NCBI GenBank assembly: GCA_014529385.2
Contig: CM043964.1
Location: 136,663,920 to 136,727,919 of the forward strand
DNA from: Adiantum capillus-veneris
Taxonomy: Eukaryota > Streptophyta > Polypodiopsida > Polypodiales > Pteridaceae
Direction: 5' to 3'
DNA: 64,000 nucleotides
Shown: positions 24,340 through 35,913 of the stretch, one piece after another
Layout: each line of letters starts with the position of its first letter
Numbering within the stretch: the stretch's first letter is position 1
Made by a program: the position numbers and the translations under genes
The notes under the pieces: model-generated
Seen by the model: only the letters and a program-made list of their open reading frames with translations
Told to the model about the DNA's origin: nothing
Database searches by the model: none

Positions 24340-24613
24340 TGTTAACCCTTATGCACATTCCTATCACTTAAGACGGATGCAGTATTATTTATTTGGTAGA
24401 GTCAGGTATTGGACTTGTCGGCCAAATAGGAAAAGGGTCAGAGTGATCGTCGATGAGAGGTGCACTCTAACTGGAACATTCAAGGGATTAGTTGGCTAAG
24501 CATGGGTGCTCAAGTGTGAATGGGGCGAGCTCATATAAAAGTCAACTAAACCTAAAATTCACCCATTCTTTCATTTGTGCAATTAAAGAGTGCTCTTGCT
24601 CCATCTCCATCTT
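24340..24613 (+). repeat. Partial 3' LTR of element B
   Basis: It matches the first part of the LTR at 16,313-16,580, including ATTCAAGGGATTAGTTGGCT and GGGGCGAGCTCATATAAAAG. It ends abruptly in CCATCTCCATCTT where a CACTA terminus begins. The remaining 350 or so bases of the LTR are not found further right in the window. Confidence 0.85.
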
Positions 24614-24880
24614 CACTACTAGCCATAGGGGGGGTTTGCGAGGGACTAATAATTGACAGAGGTCGTTTAACCGATGATAAATGCGTCGCATAGACGAGGC
24701 CCGTGTCGTATAAGTGAGGATATTTTTTTTAAAAAAATTGGTCGTCGCATAAACAACGGTTATCGTTGCATAATGGACGCCAAACAATTAAACTCGTTGC
24801 ATAATCGACGCCAAACAATTAAAATCGTCGCATAAATGATGCAATGACTTTCCCTTTCTTAAATGATGCAGTGCAGCGAG
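24614..24880 (+). mobile_element. CACTA (En/Spm) transposon terminus 1, inserted in the element B LTR
   Basis: It starts CACTACTAGCCATAGGGG, the canonical CACTA-type terminal repeat. It is followed by subterminal motifs: GTCGTCGCATAAACAACG and two copies of a 31-base unit containing CGTTGCATAAT and GACGCCAAACAATTAAA at 24,768-24,835. The insertion lies inside the 3' LTR of element B. The opposite terminus (ending CTAGTAGTG) is not visible in the window, so the element is truncated or rearranged. Confidence 0.7.
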
Positions 24881-25811
24881 GCTGGTAGTGATGGCTGAAC
24901 ACTACCCCTACGTCTCTCATGCGAGGCACTTTTATAATAGTCCCTTACGCCTTTGAAATGTGACTCGCAGGAAGCTTTACACAGCAGCACCACTGCAAAT
25001 ATTGGAGTAGCTACAGGCCGAACGAGGGGCAGGTACTTACCCCCCACCCCCCCCACCCCCCCCAAGTGTTGATGACCTCCTGTGTGTGTGCATAAACGAT
25101 TCAGGTTCGAGGTTCTTCCCTGCGGCCCTCTCTTTATCTGGTATGTGGACACACCACCATACACCTTTTTGCTCGTGCTCTATTGGTACAGCGTTGCTCG
25201 AGCTGCTGTTCGATTCTACTCAACCTTGCTGTCGCACGAACTATTTGCCCCCAATTCTCTAACTTGAATGCACAGCTCGACTTGCTACTCAGAGCTTGAC
25301 TCCTAAGCTACTAGGAGTGTGTGTAACCTTGCAGGCCCCACTCCTAAGCTACCTTGCTCAATTTCTCTCTGCTGCAGCCCGAGCCTTGATGCATTCCACT
25401 TCACCTTATTGACACACAGTAAAGGAAGGAGAGGAACAAATATTGGGTGGAGCTATGAGAGTAATACCTCTCAACTCCTCATTGACAATATAACCAAATC
25501 ACTAAGAGTAAGTGGTAGGGCGCCCGCCACAGGGCTTGAAACCTAACATGGCTCCGGACCCAATAAAGATAGAGATACAAAGATACAGATACAGACATAG
25601 GAAATTCCATTCATTGAGGTGTCGACTGCAATGCTATTGCTGGGATTCCTCCTTTGCACATGTCAATGGAACATTATTGCTTGTACATTTTATGACGTCT
25701 GCTGACATGGTTGCAATCCTATAGATGCAACAACTCATACGGCTAGGAAGGATAGCTGACCTAATGGTGTAGATCAATTTTCCCCCGACCTTCACAAAAA
25801 AGGAGAGGATT
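24881..25811. other. Segment between two CACTA termini
   Basis: There is no recognisable gene. A C-rich stretch at 25,040-25,070 and a GATACA-type simple repeat at about 25,567-25,600 are present. It may be the internal part of a short non-autonomous CACTA copy. Confidence 0.35.
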
Positions 25812-25961
25812 CACTACTAGCCATAAAGGGGGTTTGCGAGGGACTAATAATTCACAGATGTTGTTTAAAAGATGACGAATGCGTCACATAGAGGAGGCAC
25901 ATCTCGTATAAGCAAGGATATTCTTTTTTAAAAGAATTGGTCGTCGCTTAAACAACGGCTC
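25812..25961 (+). mobile_element. CACTA terminus 2, same orientation as terminus 1
   Basis: CACTACTAGCCATAAAGGGG and the next 130 bases repeat terminus 1, including GTTTGCGAGGGACTAATAAT and TTGGTCGTCGCTTAAACAAC. Both copies face the same way, 1,198 bases apart. That is not the inverted arrangement expected of one intact element. Confidence 0.65.
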
Positions 25962-26660
25962 TCTGGTATGTTTTCTTGGCTATCATCTTGCCTACATTTT
26001 CTTGGGAATGTTTATTGCGCAGGTTCTGGCATCCGAGTGCACCTAAGAGGCCTCCTTTCAAGACGGTAGTTGGCCTCTTGGCAGCACCCACCAACAGGTG
26101 CTGAAGGAAGTGAAACCCAACTAGCTAGCTAATACCGGAGGTGCTGCCGGTGATCTGTAGCTCAGGATGATAAGAGATATGTGCATACACCGAATAAAGA
26201 AGGTGCTCGTGCGGCCGCTTGTGTCCGCATTTTCACATACTGCATTTTCAAGCGCATGTAAAAAGTGTGTAGGTACACAAGATTTTGAAGATTAGTCTAA
26301 GATGACTATTGAGTTTGCATTAAGAACAGTATCAATCCCTAGTTTTAAATGTGCTTGGTGCAGCACCTTGCAAGTAATTAGGTTTGTTTTAAGTTGAGCC
26401 GGCATACAAGCACCCATATTGTCGAGGGGTAGCAGGGCTTTGGAAATTTGACCCAATTAGCATTTCCCTGAGCTGGTTGTAGCAAATCCTCGTCGCATGA
26501 ACTTTGGATTTTCTCTTATAAGCACAAAAAAAAATAGTCTGCTTTTACAAATGTGCAAATGCCAGCAAACCCTTGCTATGGTTGTAGACAATAGCATTCA
26601 GCCCAATATGTAATGACCTAGATTCACAAATTGGTGGCCTTTTTGAGGTTCAACTCTCAT
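25962..26660. other. Unassigned sequence
   Basis: No gene, terminal repeat or tandem array is visible. GT/AG-rich motifs near 26,010 could be chance. Confidence 0.4.
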
Positions 26661-26671
26661 ACTTACATGCC

Positions 26672-27184
26672 TCAAGGACTCAACTGATGAACAATCCCAT
26701 TAGGCTTGTTTGTTGATCTTCTATCAGCATACATCAACTCACCCACATTGTTGTCAACATACAAGCTCTTTCCCAGTATTTCCATCCGACACTGCCCATG
26801 AGATAAGTGTGTATCCATGTATCCGAGTCTCATCACAAATCCGTCCTCTGTGAGTTGGAGAATTTCTTTATAGAAAGTCATCTTTGTGCCCAGCTCCAGT
26901 GTCGACTGTATCCATATGCTCACGATATCTAGCTAAATTCGATCCTGACATATGCGTCCGGTGATCTCTGTCCCTGTAAGAGATAGAAGGGTGCATCTAG
27001 GGAGTACTGGGCCATGAGCTCTAGATATGTTCCCAGTCATAGTGCCTAGCTCAATATGGTATCCAACTCTCTCATCATCACCTCCGTACGGCGCGGTGTC
27101 ATAGAAAACCATTAGAAGGTTGCCCATCCGGGCATTAAAGTCTCCAAGAAGGATAATCCCTCGAGAACTCCCATATATCATCAT
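26672..27184 (-). pseudogene. Possible LINE endonuclease remnant
   Basis: On the minus strand the peptide SRGIILLGDFNARMGN (27,165-27,115) matches the conserved G-D-F-N-A-R motif of the exonuclease-endonuclease-phosphatase domain of plant non-LTR retrotransposons. Asp and Asn are the metal-binding and catalytic residues. A second open piece at 26,923-26,672 follows in another frame and ends in a TGA. No reverse transcriptase of LINE type is found nearby, so this is at most a fragment. One motif is the only support, and a chance resemblance or a captured host phosphatase domain remains possible. Confidence 0.4.
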
Positions 27185-27722
27185 CTAATACAGCAAATGG
27201 AGACTACCTTCTAGGTGCAACATACTTCTAAATATTAACACTACAGCTCATTCAATACCTAGTACAAGTTTTACAGCTTCATCTTCAAGCTGGTGTAGGC
27301 GTATAAATATGCTGCCAGAAATTTGATACTATGCACGAACAACCAACTGCTACCCTCAGTCGATATAAGCTTGAAAATTTGTACCTCGAGTCCTGATTTG
27401 ATTGCAGGCATGTGTAAGCCATTAAGAAGCTGCACCTGCATGATCATTAAGCTGCCAATTTCAGATTCAATCACCAAGTGGCACCCAGGGCGCGTGAAGC
27501 AAAGTAGTGCCGTAGTAGTAGTAAGAGCACAAGCAGAGCATAATATACCTGAGCAGGGAGACAACGACAACTTGGAGATGAGTGAGCATGACGCATAGAA
27601 CATCCAGCGGGCTCTAAAGGAGGCCCTTCTTCTTGGACACCGACTTATTGTCTCCCACCATCCCTTGCTTGCCCTTCTCCACGACTCTTCTGCAATCCTT
27701 GCCATTGCTCTCACCTTTGTCG

Positions 27723-28590
27723 GCATCAAGCTCACACCCTGTACGATCTCACTGAAGCCTACAACCTCTACGAGATCGCCAACGATCTAACTTTGGCTCA
27801 TGATCTTACATCAGCTACTGCAGGCAAAGCTGATCCTGATCAAATTGACCTTACTCTGGAAGCCAAACCCACACGAACATAAGTGCAAAGTCGATGTGGA
27901 CGTGAACACTTCAGCCAGCTACTCCAATGCTATTGTAGGTTTGCACAGTATCCCTTAAACCAAGATATAACATCCCTTACAATGAGCTCATCAGGAATCC
28001 GTCCTAATTTTACATTTGCATCACACTTAGCATACATATCTACTCAAGCCGATGCTGAAGCCACCCTGTGCTAGAGCAGTCAATAGAAGACCACAATGAA
28101 CACCACCGGATGGTGTCCTCCTTCACGTGCTCCAGAACAAGCGTCGTTTCATCAAACCGGTGTCTGTATGCGATTAACGCAAGGACGGAGAGTTAACACA
28201 AAGGTACAGATTAGGCAAGGCTTGTGTGTTGGCCGCCAAGAACAAGGTCTTAGGGGTTATTGGGGCAATCCCTTCGGGGATGAGAGAGAAGGGAGGAGTG
28301 ATGGCTGATCTGGCTCCATGGCACAGAAAATGCAGCCTGAGAGGTGAAACCGTTGGCAGTTTGCAGAAAACACAGACAAAGTGGTAAACATTGTGCATGA
28401 AGGTGTTGAGATTGAGTACAACACCAGAAAAGTTGTCAAACCCTCCTCCGAAGGCCCCACTCTTATGGCGAGAGCGGTCTACTATTGATTGTACAATCTC
28501 TACAATGCTATGGACTTGCCGACGATGTTGACGACGATGAGGATGACGACAAGACAGGTGGAATATGAAAAAACGTTCTCACCTCTGCGA
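27723..28590 (+). repeat. Array unit 1, deleted and partly replaced
   Basis: It is shorter than the others by about 450 bases. At 28,115 GGTGTCCT joins directly to CCTTCACGTGCTCC. In full units the two are separated by about 400 bases and flanked by the shared word GTCCT, so a microhomology deletion is likely. Between about 27,905 and 28,030 the sequence does not match the other units. Confidence 0.7.
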
Positions 28591-29910
28591 GCATCAAGCT
28601 CACACCCTGTGCGATCTCACTGAAGCCTACAACCTCTATGAGATCGCCAACGATCTAACTTAGGCTCATGATCCTGCATCAGCTGTGCAGGCGAAGCTCA
28701 ACCTGATCAAATTGGCCTTACTCTGAAAGCAAAACCCACGTGATCATAAGTGCAGAGTCGACGTGGACGTGAACATGGCAAGAAATCCTGTCTTCCGTGC
28801 ATCTATGGAACATATTGTCAAACATCGTCTTGCCTATAGCACCACCTTTTGCCGTGATCGACAGCTTTGTGAAGGTTACCTTTATGGTAGGATGGCTCAC
28901 CATAAATCTCATGCTGCTACAACTGAACCTAGCATACATATCTACTCAAGCAGATGTCGAAGCCAATCTGTGCTGAGCAGTCAACAGAAGACCGCAATGA
29001 ACACCACCGGATGGTGTCCTGTTAGGAGGTAGCATCATCCTCTATGGAAAACACAAGCCAAGGTACTGCTGTCCACCCAAAACTGCAACTGTGAGGGGCT
29101 GAAAACGCTGTTGTAACGCAAATTTCAGCGCTTTCGTTTGCCCTCGATAGATGTCGGAGCGAAGGAGAGGCTTGATGGGGTGTGGATCTCTCGTACCACA
29201 GCCGTAGGAGGGCTGAAAACAGAGGAAAAACAACAAGGTTTTATGGCTGGAAACAGTCGTGTGAAGAGTATACGGGTCGGCAATGCACCAGATGCAAAGC
29301 CAGGAAGTCGAAGGCAAGATCAGAGGTAGAAAGCCCAGCATCCCCCTCTCCACTCTAAAATGGCAGGTTCCTTGTGCCGCTTGATGGGGATGCTTTTTCC
29401 CTCTCCAATTGCGGGTCCTCCTTCAAGTGCTCCAGAACAAGCGTCCTTTCGTCGAACCGGTGTCTGTATGCGATTAACGCAAGGACGGAGAGTTAACGCA
29501 AAGGTACAGATTAGGCAAGGCTTTTGTATCGGCCACCAAGAACAAGATCTTAGGGCTAATCTGCGGCAATCCCTTCGGGGATGAGAGAGGAGGGAGGAGT
29601 GATGGCTGATCTGGCTCCATGGCACAGAAAACGTAGCCTAAGAGGTGAAAACGCTGGTTGTTTACAAAAAACACAGACAAAGTGGTAAACACTATGCATG
29701 AAGGTGTTGAGATTGAGAGATAGAGAGAGAAGAACACGACACCAAAAAAGTTGTCAAACCCTCCTCCGAAGGCCCCACTCTTGATGGCGAGAGCGGTCTA
29801 CTATTGATTGCACAATCTCTACAATGCTATGGACTTGTCGACGATGTCAACGACGATGAGGACGACGACAAGATGGGCTGGAATCTAAAAAAACACTCTC
29901 ACCTCTACCG
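28591..29910 (+). repeat. Array unit 2
   Basis: This is a full unit of 1,320 bases from GCATCAAGCTCACACC to the same landmark in the next unit. Confidence 0.8.
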
Positions 29911-31240
29911 ACATCAATCTCACACCCTACACAATCTCACTGAAGCCTACAACCTCTACGAGATCGCCAACGATCTAACTCCGGCTCATAATCCTGTATC
30001 ACCTGCAGGCGAAGCTGAGCCTGATCAAATTGGCCTTACTCTGAAAGCAAAACCCACGTGATCATAAGTGCAGAGTTGACGTGGACGTGAACATGGCAGG
30101 AAAGCCCGTCTGCCATGCATCTACGGAACATGTTGTCAAACATCGTCTTGCTTATAGCACCACCTTTTTTCCTGATCGACAGCTTTGTGAAGGTTACCTT
30201 TATGGCAGGATGGCTCACCATAAATTTCCTAGTCTTCATGCTGCTACAACTGAACCTAGCATACATATCTACTCAAGCAAATGTCGAATCCAACCTCTGT
30301 TGAGCAGTCAACAGAAGACCGCAATGAACACCATCGGATGGTGTCCTGTTAGGAGGTAGCATCATCCTCTATGGAAAACACAAGCCAAGGTACTGCTGTC
30401 CACCCAAAACTGCAACTTCGCGGGGCTGAAAACGCTGTTGTAACGCAAATTTCAGCGCTTTCGTTTGCCCTCGATAGATGTCGGAGCGAAGGAGAGGCTT
30501 GATGGGGTGTGGATCTCTCGTACCACAGCCGTAGGAGGGCTGAAAACAGAGGAAAAACAACAAGGTTTTATGGCTAGAAACAGTGTCGTGTGAAGAGTAT
30601 ACGGGTCGGCAATGCACCGGATGCAAAGCCAAGAAGTCGAAGACAAGATCAGAGGTAGAAAGCCCAGCATCCCCCTCTCCACTCTAAAATGGCAGGTTCC
30701 TTGTGCCGCTTGATGGGGATGCTTTTTCCCTCTCCAATTGCGGGTCCTCCTTCAAGTGCTCCAGAACAAGCGTCCTTTCGTCGAACTGGTGTCTGTATGC
30801 GATTAACGCAAGGACGGAGAGTTACTGCAAAGGTGCAGATTAGGCAAGGCTTTTGTATCGGCCACCAAGAACAAGATCTTAGGGCTGATCTGCGGCAATC
30901 CCTTCGGGGATGAGAGAGAAGGGAGGAGTGATGGCTGATCTGGCTCCATGGCAGAGAAAACGTTGCCTAAGAGGTGAAAACGCTGGTTGTTTACAAAAAA
31001 ACACAGACAAAGTGGTAAACACTATGCATGAAGGTGTTGAGACTGAGAGATAGAGAGAGAAGAGCACGACACCAAAAAAGTTGTCAAACCCTCCTCCGAA
31101 GGCCCCACTCTTGATGGCGAGAGCGGTCTACTATTGATTGCACAATCTCTACAATGCTATGGACTTGCCGATGATGTCGACGACGATGAGGACGACGACA
31201 AGACTAACTGGAATCTAAAAAAACACTCTCACCTCTACCG
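29911..31240 (+). repeat. Array unit 3
   Basis: This is a full unit of 1,330 bases, nearly collinear with unit 2. It includes the TAGAGAGAGAAGA simple repeat near 31,050. Confidence 0.8.
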
Positions 31241-32545
31241 ACATCAATCTCACACCCTGCAGAATCTCACTGAAGCCTACAACCTCTACGAGATCGCCAA
31301 CGATCTAACTCCGGCTCATAATCCTGCATCAGCTGCAGGCGAAGCTGAGCCTGATCAAATTGGCCTTACTCTGAAAGCAAAACCCACGTGATCATAAGTG
31401 CAGAGTCGACGTGGACGTGAACATGGCAGGAAAGCCCATCTTCCGTGCATCTACGGAACATGTTGTCAAACATCGTCTTGATTATAGCACCACCTTTTTT
31501 CTTGATCTACAGCTTTGTGAAGGTTACCTTTATGGCAGGATGGCTCACCATAAATTTCCTAGTCTTCATGTTGCTACAACTGAACCTAGCATACATGTCT
31601 ACTCAAGCGGATGTTGATGCCAACTTGTGCTGAGCAGTCAACAGAAGACCGCAATGAACACCACCAGATGGTGTCCTGCCAGGAGGTAGCATCATCCTCT
31701 ATGGAAAAGACAAGCCAAGGTACTGTTGTCCACCCAAAACTGCAACTCCGAGGGGCTAAAAATGCTGTTGTAACACAGATTTTACGTTGGAGCAAAGGAG
31801 AGGCTTGATGGGGTGTGGATCTCTCCTACCACAGCCGTCAGAGGGTTGAAAACAGAGGAAAAACAGCAAGGTTTTATGGCTGGAAACAATGTCGTGTGAA
31901 GAGGATACGAACCGGCAATGCACTTGATGCAAAGCCAGGAAGTCAAAGGCAAGATCAGAGGTAGAAAGTCCAGCATCCCCCTCTCCAGGCTAAAAATGCA
32001 GGTCCCTTGTGCCGCTTGATGGGGCTGCTTTTTCCCTCTCCAATTGCGGGTCCTCCTTCACGTGCTCTAGAGCAAGGGTCCTTTCGTCGAACCAGTGTCT
32101 GTATGCGATGAACGCAAGGGCTGAGAGTTAACGCAAAGGTGCAAATTAGGCAAGGCTTGTGTATTGGCCACCAAGAACAAGATCTTAGGGCTGATCTGGG
32201 GCAATCCCTTCGTGGATGAAAGAGAAGGAAGGAGCAATGGCTGATCTAGCTCCATAGCACAGAAAACGCAGCCTAAGAGGTGAAAATGCTTCCTGTTTGC
32301 AGAAAACACAGACAAAGTGGTAAACACTGTGCATGAAGGTCTTGAGACTGAGAGATAGAGAGAGAAGAATACGACACCAGAAAAGTTGTCAAACCCTCCT
32401 CCGATGGCCCCGCTCTTGATGGTAAGAGCAATCTACTATTGGTGGCACAATCTCTACAATGCTATGGACTTGCCGACAATGTCGACGACGATGAGGACGA
32501 CGACAAGACGGGCTAGAATCTGAAAAAACGCTCTCACCTCTACCG
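31241..32545 (+). repeat. Array unit 4
   Basis: This is a full unit of 1,305 bases. A short deletion near 31,780 removes the GCGCTTTCGTTTGCCC part present in units 2 and 3. Confidence 0.8.
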
Positions 32546-33311
32546 GCATCAATCTCACACCATGCGCGATCTCATAGAAACCTACAACCTCTACGAGATT
32601 GCCAACGATCTAACTCCGGCTCATGATCCTGCATCAACTGCAGGCGAAACTGAGCCTGATCAAATTGACCTTACTCTGGAAGCAAAACCCACGTGATCAT
32701 AAGTGCAGAGTCAACGTGGACGTGAACATGGCAAGAAAGCCCGTCCACCGTGCATCCACGGAACGTATTGTCAAACATCGTCTTGCCTATAGCACCTCCT
32801 TTTGCCTTGATCGACAGCTTTGTGAAGGTTACCTTTATGGCAGGATGGCTCACCATAAATTTCCTAGTCTTCATGTTGCTACAACCGAACCTAGCATATA
32901 TGTCTACTCAAGCGGATGTCGAAGCCAACCTGTGCTAAGCAGTCAATAGAAGACCGCAATGAACACCACCGGATGGTGTCCTGCCAGGAGGTAGCATCAT
33001 CCTCTATGGAAAACACAAGCCAAGGTACTGCCGTCCACCAAAAACTGCAACTCCGAGGGGCTGAAAATTCTGTTGTAACGCAAATTTCAGCGCGCCCATT
33101 CGTCCCTGATAGATGTCGGAGCGAAGGAGAGTCTTGATGGGGTGTCGATCTCTCGTACCACAGCCGTCGGAGGGCTGAAAACAGAGAAAAAAATAGCAAG
33201 GTTTTAAGGCTGGAAACAATGTTGTGTGAAGAGGATACGGGTCGGCAATGCACCGGATGCAAAGCCGGGATGTCGAAGGCAAGATCAGAGGTAGAAAGCC
33301 CAGCATCCCCT
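32546..33311 (+). repeat. Array unit 5, left part
   Basis: This unit is cut by copia A. The sequence runs to AGCATCCCCT and continues at 38,678 with CCCCTCTCTAGGC, as in the uninterrupted units. Confidence 0.8.
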
Positions 33312-33503
33312 TGTTGGGGTATAAAGCCCAATGTGGTCGCCCAAGTAAGTGGGCGGGCCGCCAGGTATGTACACATATTCTTTTGTTAAAACCTAATAAG
33401 AACTCACTATGCTCTACACATTACAGTAGAGCGAGTTCACCATATCCTCGTGCTCTTCTTCTTGCACTCTCTCTCGCGTTGCACTGTCGCTCGTACTCCT
33501 TCA
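33312..33503 (+). repeat. 5' LTR of copia A
   Basis: It opens TGTTGGGGTATAAAG, ends CTCCTTCA and is 192 bases long. Its TATAAAG lies at the very start, and a CT-rich stretch precedes the end. Confidence 0.95.
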
Positions 33504-33505
33504 AT

Positions 33506-33517
33506 TGGTATCAGAGC
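33506..33517 (+). promoter_or_regulatory. Primer binding site of copia A
   Basis: TGGTATCAGAGC, two bases after the LTR, is the standard complement of initiator-Met tRNA used by plant copia elements. Confidence 0.95.
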
Positions 33518-34000
33518 TCAGATCGAGGCTCGGGTCAGCACTGCAGGTAGCTAGAGTCACTTGCTCAGATTGGAGTGAGATTCGACAGGCGAAAACACGG
33601 CGCGAAATACTGTGGGTAAGCCCGAAGGGCTTGGTGTGCTCAAAATTTCATTCTGAGGTCATTTCGGCCACCGTTCGGCTTCGACAAGGTTCTGCGCAGG
33701 CCATTTTTGACTACGTGGTCTTGGCGGTTGCAGATCCGACTCTGCAAATTTGGGGTTTTTTGGCCTACGACTGCAAGTGCTGAGGATATCTGCACTTCCA
33801 GAGTGCTGATTTGTGGCTGTCTACACAACGAAGGACGGCTCACAGTTCTTGGAGGCGTGTCACATACGACACGGGCGCACCTACACACACTGTAGGCGAC
33901 ATCCACTAGTTCATCAGGTTGATATTGGTTCAGAGGTCAGTTTACGGGGGAAACTCTGTTGAATTTTACCCAGGAAAGTAAACTACTGTGAAGCGTAGCT

Positions 34001-35504
34001 ATGGCTGGATCACAGGACATTGCTCTTTACAATATCAAGAAGCTGGATGGAACCAATTTCCCATTGTGGAAGAAGCAGATTTGGCACGTGCTGGTACAAA
34101 AGAAGCAGATAAAACCCATAAAGCTCAAAGGGATAAAACCAGAAGATATGGACGAAGATGAATGGAGCGAAATGGATGAATTAGCACTTTCTACCATTAT
34201 GCTGACTTTGGCAGAAAGCGTTTACTTCAATGTAGCAGACGAGATGTCAGCTTATGAAGCATGGACAAAGCTGAGTTATCTTTATGAGAAGCAGAGTGCA
34301 GCTTCACAGGTATATTGGCTTAAGAAGCTTGTTGACTTGAAGATGAAAGAAGGGACACCTATGTCCAATCATCTGAATGAATTCAACACTATCTACAGTC
34401 AGTTGTCAGCTCAAGGTGTCAAGTTTGATGAACGTGTTAGAGCTATGTTCCTGTTGATCACATTGCCGGAAAGTTGGGACACTTTTCGCACAGCTTTGAG
34501 TAATTCTGCACCTCCAGATGGTTTGACCATAGCAGGTGTAGAAGGCAGTCTGCTTACTGAAGAAACCAACAGGAAGACAATGGACAAAGGCAAAGGAACA
34601 GCCTTGTTTGTCAGGGGAAGGGCCAAAGAAAAAGACAGAGGTGGAAAGAGGAATCAGTCTCGTAGCAAGTCCCGCATTAATGCTAAAGGCAAGAGTGACA
34701 TAGAATGCTACCATTGTGGCAAGAAGGGTCACATGAAAAGAGACTGCAGAGAATGGAAAGCAGAAAAAGGCAAAGAGAAAGCTGAAGACCATGGTGAGAA
34801 GAACAAGTTCTCAGTGAAGATTCAAGAAATAAATGTGACAAACACTGTTGCAGAGGATGACAGTCTAGTGTCAGGAGACATCTACTTCTTGAAGAATACA
34901 ATGGACTCAGCTCTTCTTACAGCATCTGATGGACATGCACTGAGTGACTGGATTATAGACTCAGGGGCATCACTTCATGTGTCTCCAAACAAGGAGTGGT
35001 TTACCTCTTATGTGACCACTAAAGATCATGTTCGGCTAGGCAATGGGCAGACATGTGAGATCTTAGGTGTTGGAGATGTTCAATTGAAGTTTCAGAATGG
35101 CTCTTCTTTCACGTTGAAGAATGTGAGACATGTTCCCGCAATTACAAAGAGCTTGATCAACACAGGTTTACTTGATGATGCTGGCTACGTCACCACTTTT
35201 GGACAGAACATGTGGAAGATATCCAAGGGTTCTATGACAGTAGCACATGGAGTAAAGTCTGGAGGACTTTACATGGTTTATGTATCAAATGTCTCTAAAA
35301 ATGTAATCAATGTAACCGAACAGCCGAACATTTCTTTGTGGCATAGCCGGTTAGGACATATGTCCAAGAAGGGAATGGAAATCTTGTTTCGTTCTGGTTA
35401 TTTGCCTGGCTTTTCATTTAATGATTTTGAATTCTGTGAACATTGTCTGTATGGTAAGCAAACACAGCAGTCACATAAGCATAGAAGCAGTAGAAGAGAT
35501 ACAC
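34001..35504 (+). pseudogene. Copia A gag, protease and first integrase portion
   Basis: Start chosen at ATG 34,001, which follows a leader of about 480 bases and opens MAGSQDIALYNIKKLDGTNF. Residues 1-180 are the UBN2-type copia Gag (FPLWKKQIWHVL, then LITLPESWDTF). The zinc knuckle CYHCGKKGHMKRDC is at 34,708-34,749. The protease active site WIIDSGASLHVS is at about 34,950, with the Asp-Ser-Gly form typical of copia. GAG_pre-integrase LWHSRLGHMSKKGMEIL follows at about 35,337. At 35,505 the sequence jumps back into a second copy of 35,096-35,504, and the frame closes at 35,584. Gag forms particles, and the protease matures Gag and Pol. Confidence 0.9.
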
Positions 35505-35913
35505 AATGGCTCTTCTTTCACGTTGAAGAATGTGAGACATGTTCCCGCAATTACAAAGAGCTTGATCAACACAGGTTTACTTGATGATGCTGGCTACGTC
35601 ACCACTTTTGGACAGAACATGTGGAAGATATCCAAGGGTTCTATGACAGTAGCACATGGAGTAAAGGTTGGAGGACTTTACATGGTTTATGTATCAAATG
35701 TCTCTAAAAATGTAATCAATGTAACTAACAGCCGAACATTTCTTTGTGGCATAGCCGGTTAGGACATATGTCCAAGAAGGGAATGGAAATCTTGTCTCGT
35801 TCTGGTTATTTGCCTGGCTTTTCATTTAATGATTTTGAATTCTGTGAACATTGTCTGTATGGTAAGCAAACACAGCAGCCACATAAGCATAGAAGCAGTA
35901 GAAGAGATACACA
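35096..35913 (+). repeat. 409-bp tandem duplication inside the copia A pol gene
   Basis: Bases 35,096-35,504 are repeated at 35,505-35,913. The copies differ at only a few bases, including one deletion (GTAACCGAACAG against GTAACTAACAG). With that deletion the net insertion is 408 bases, a multiple of three, so downstream pol is in the gag frame again. The duplicated part itself reads out of frame and contains stops. Confidence 0.95.

Larger units (their letters stand above)
16313..24613 (+). mobile_element. Element B: gypsy-like LTR retrotransposon with gag and protease but no pol
   Basis: It has a 5' LTR at 16,313-16,938, a tRNA-Asp type primer site, a gag with four zinc knuckles, a retropepsin, an IW-x-P tail, a second acidic reading frame, a polypurine tract and the first 274 bases of the 3' LTR. 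No reverse transcriptase, RNase H or integrase motif occurs between the protease and the 3' LTR, so the element is non-autonomous (TR-GAG type). The two LTR copies differ at roughly one base in ten over the shared part, which suggests an old insertion. Confidence 0.75.
27723..33311 (+). repeat. Tandem array of about 1.32-kb units (left block)
   Basis: Landmark sequence ACAACCTCTACGAGATCGCC recurs at about 27,757, 28,627, 29,948, 31,278 and 32,583, giving spacings of about 870, 1,321, 1,330 and 1,305. Units 2-5 are very similar throughout. The array is interrupted at 33,311 by copia A and resumes at 38,678. Each unit holds a conserved plus-strand peptide (CEGYLYGRMAHHKF) and an Asp-rich peptide (DDVDDDEDDDK), but every unit has stops. 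I recognise no protein family. Confidence 0.85.

Noticed and set aside
25490-25610. Possible SINE around GTGGTAGGGCGCCCGCC with a GATACA tail
   Set aside because: A good B box is missing and no target duplication can be seen.
28096-33376. Many 60-160 codon frames in the 1.32-kb array, on both strands
   Set aside because: They recur because the DNA repeats. Each unit has stops, and competing frames overlap on both strands, so I list the array and not genes.
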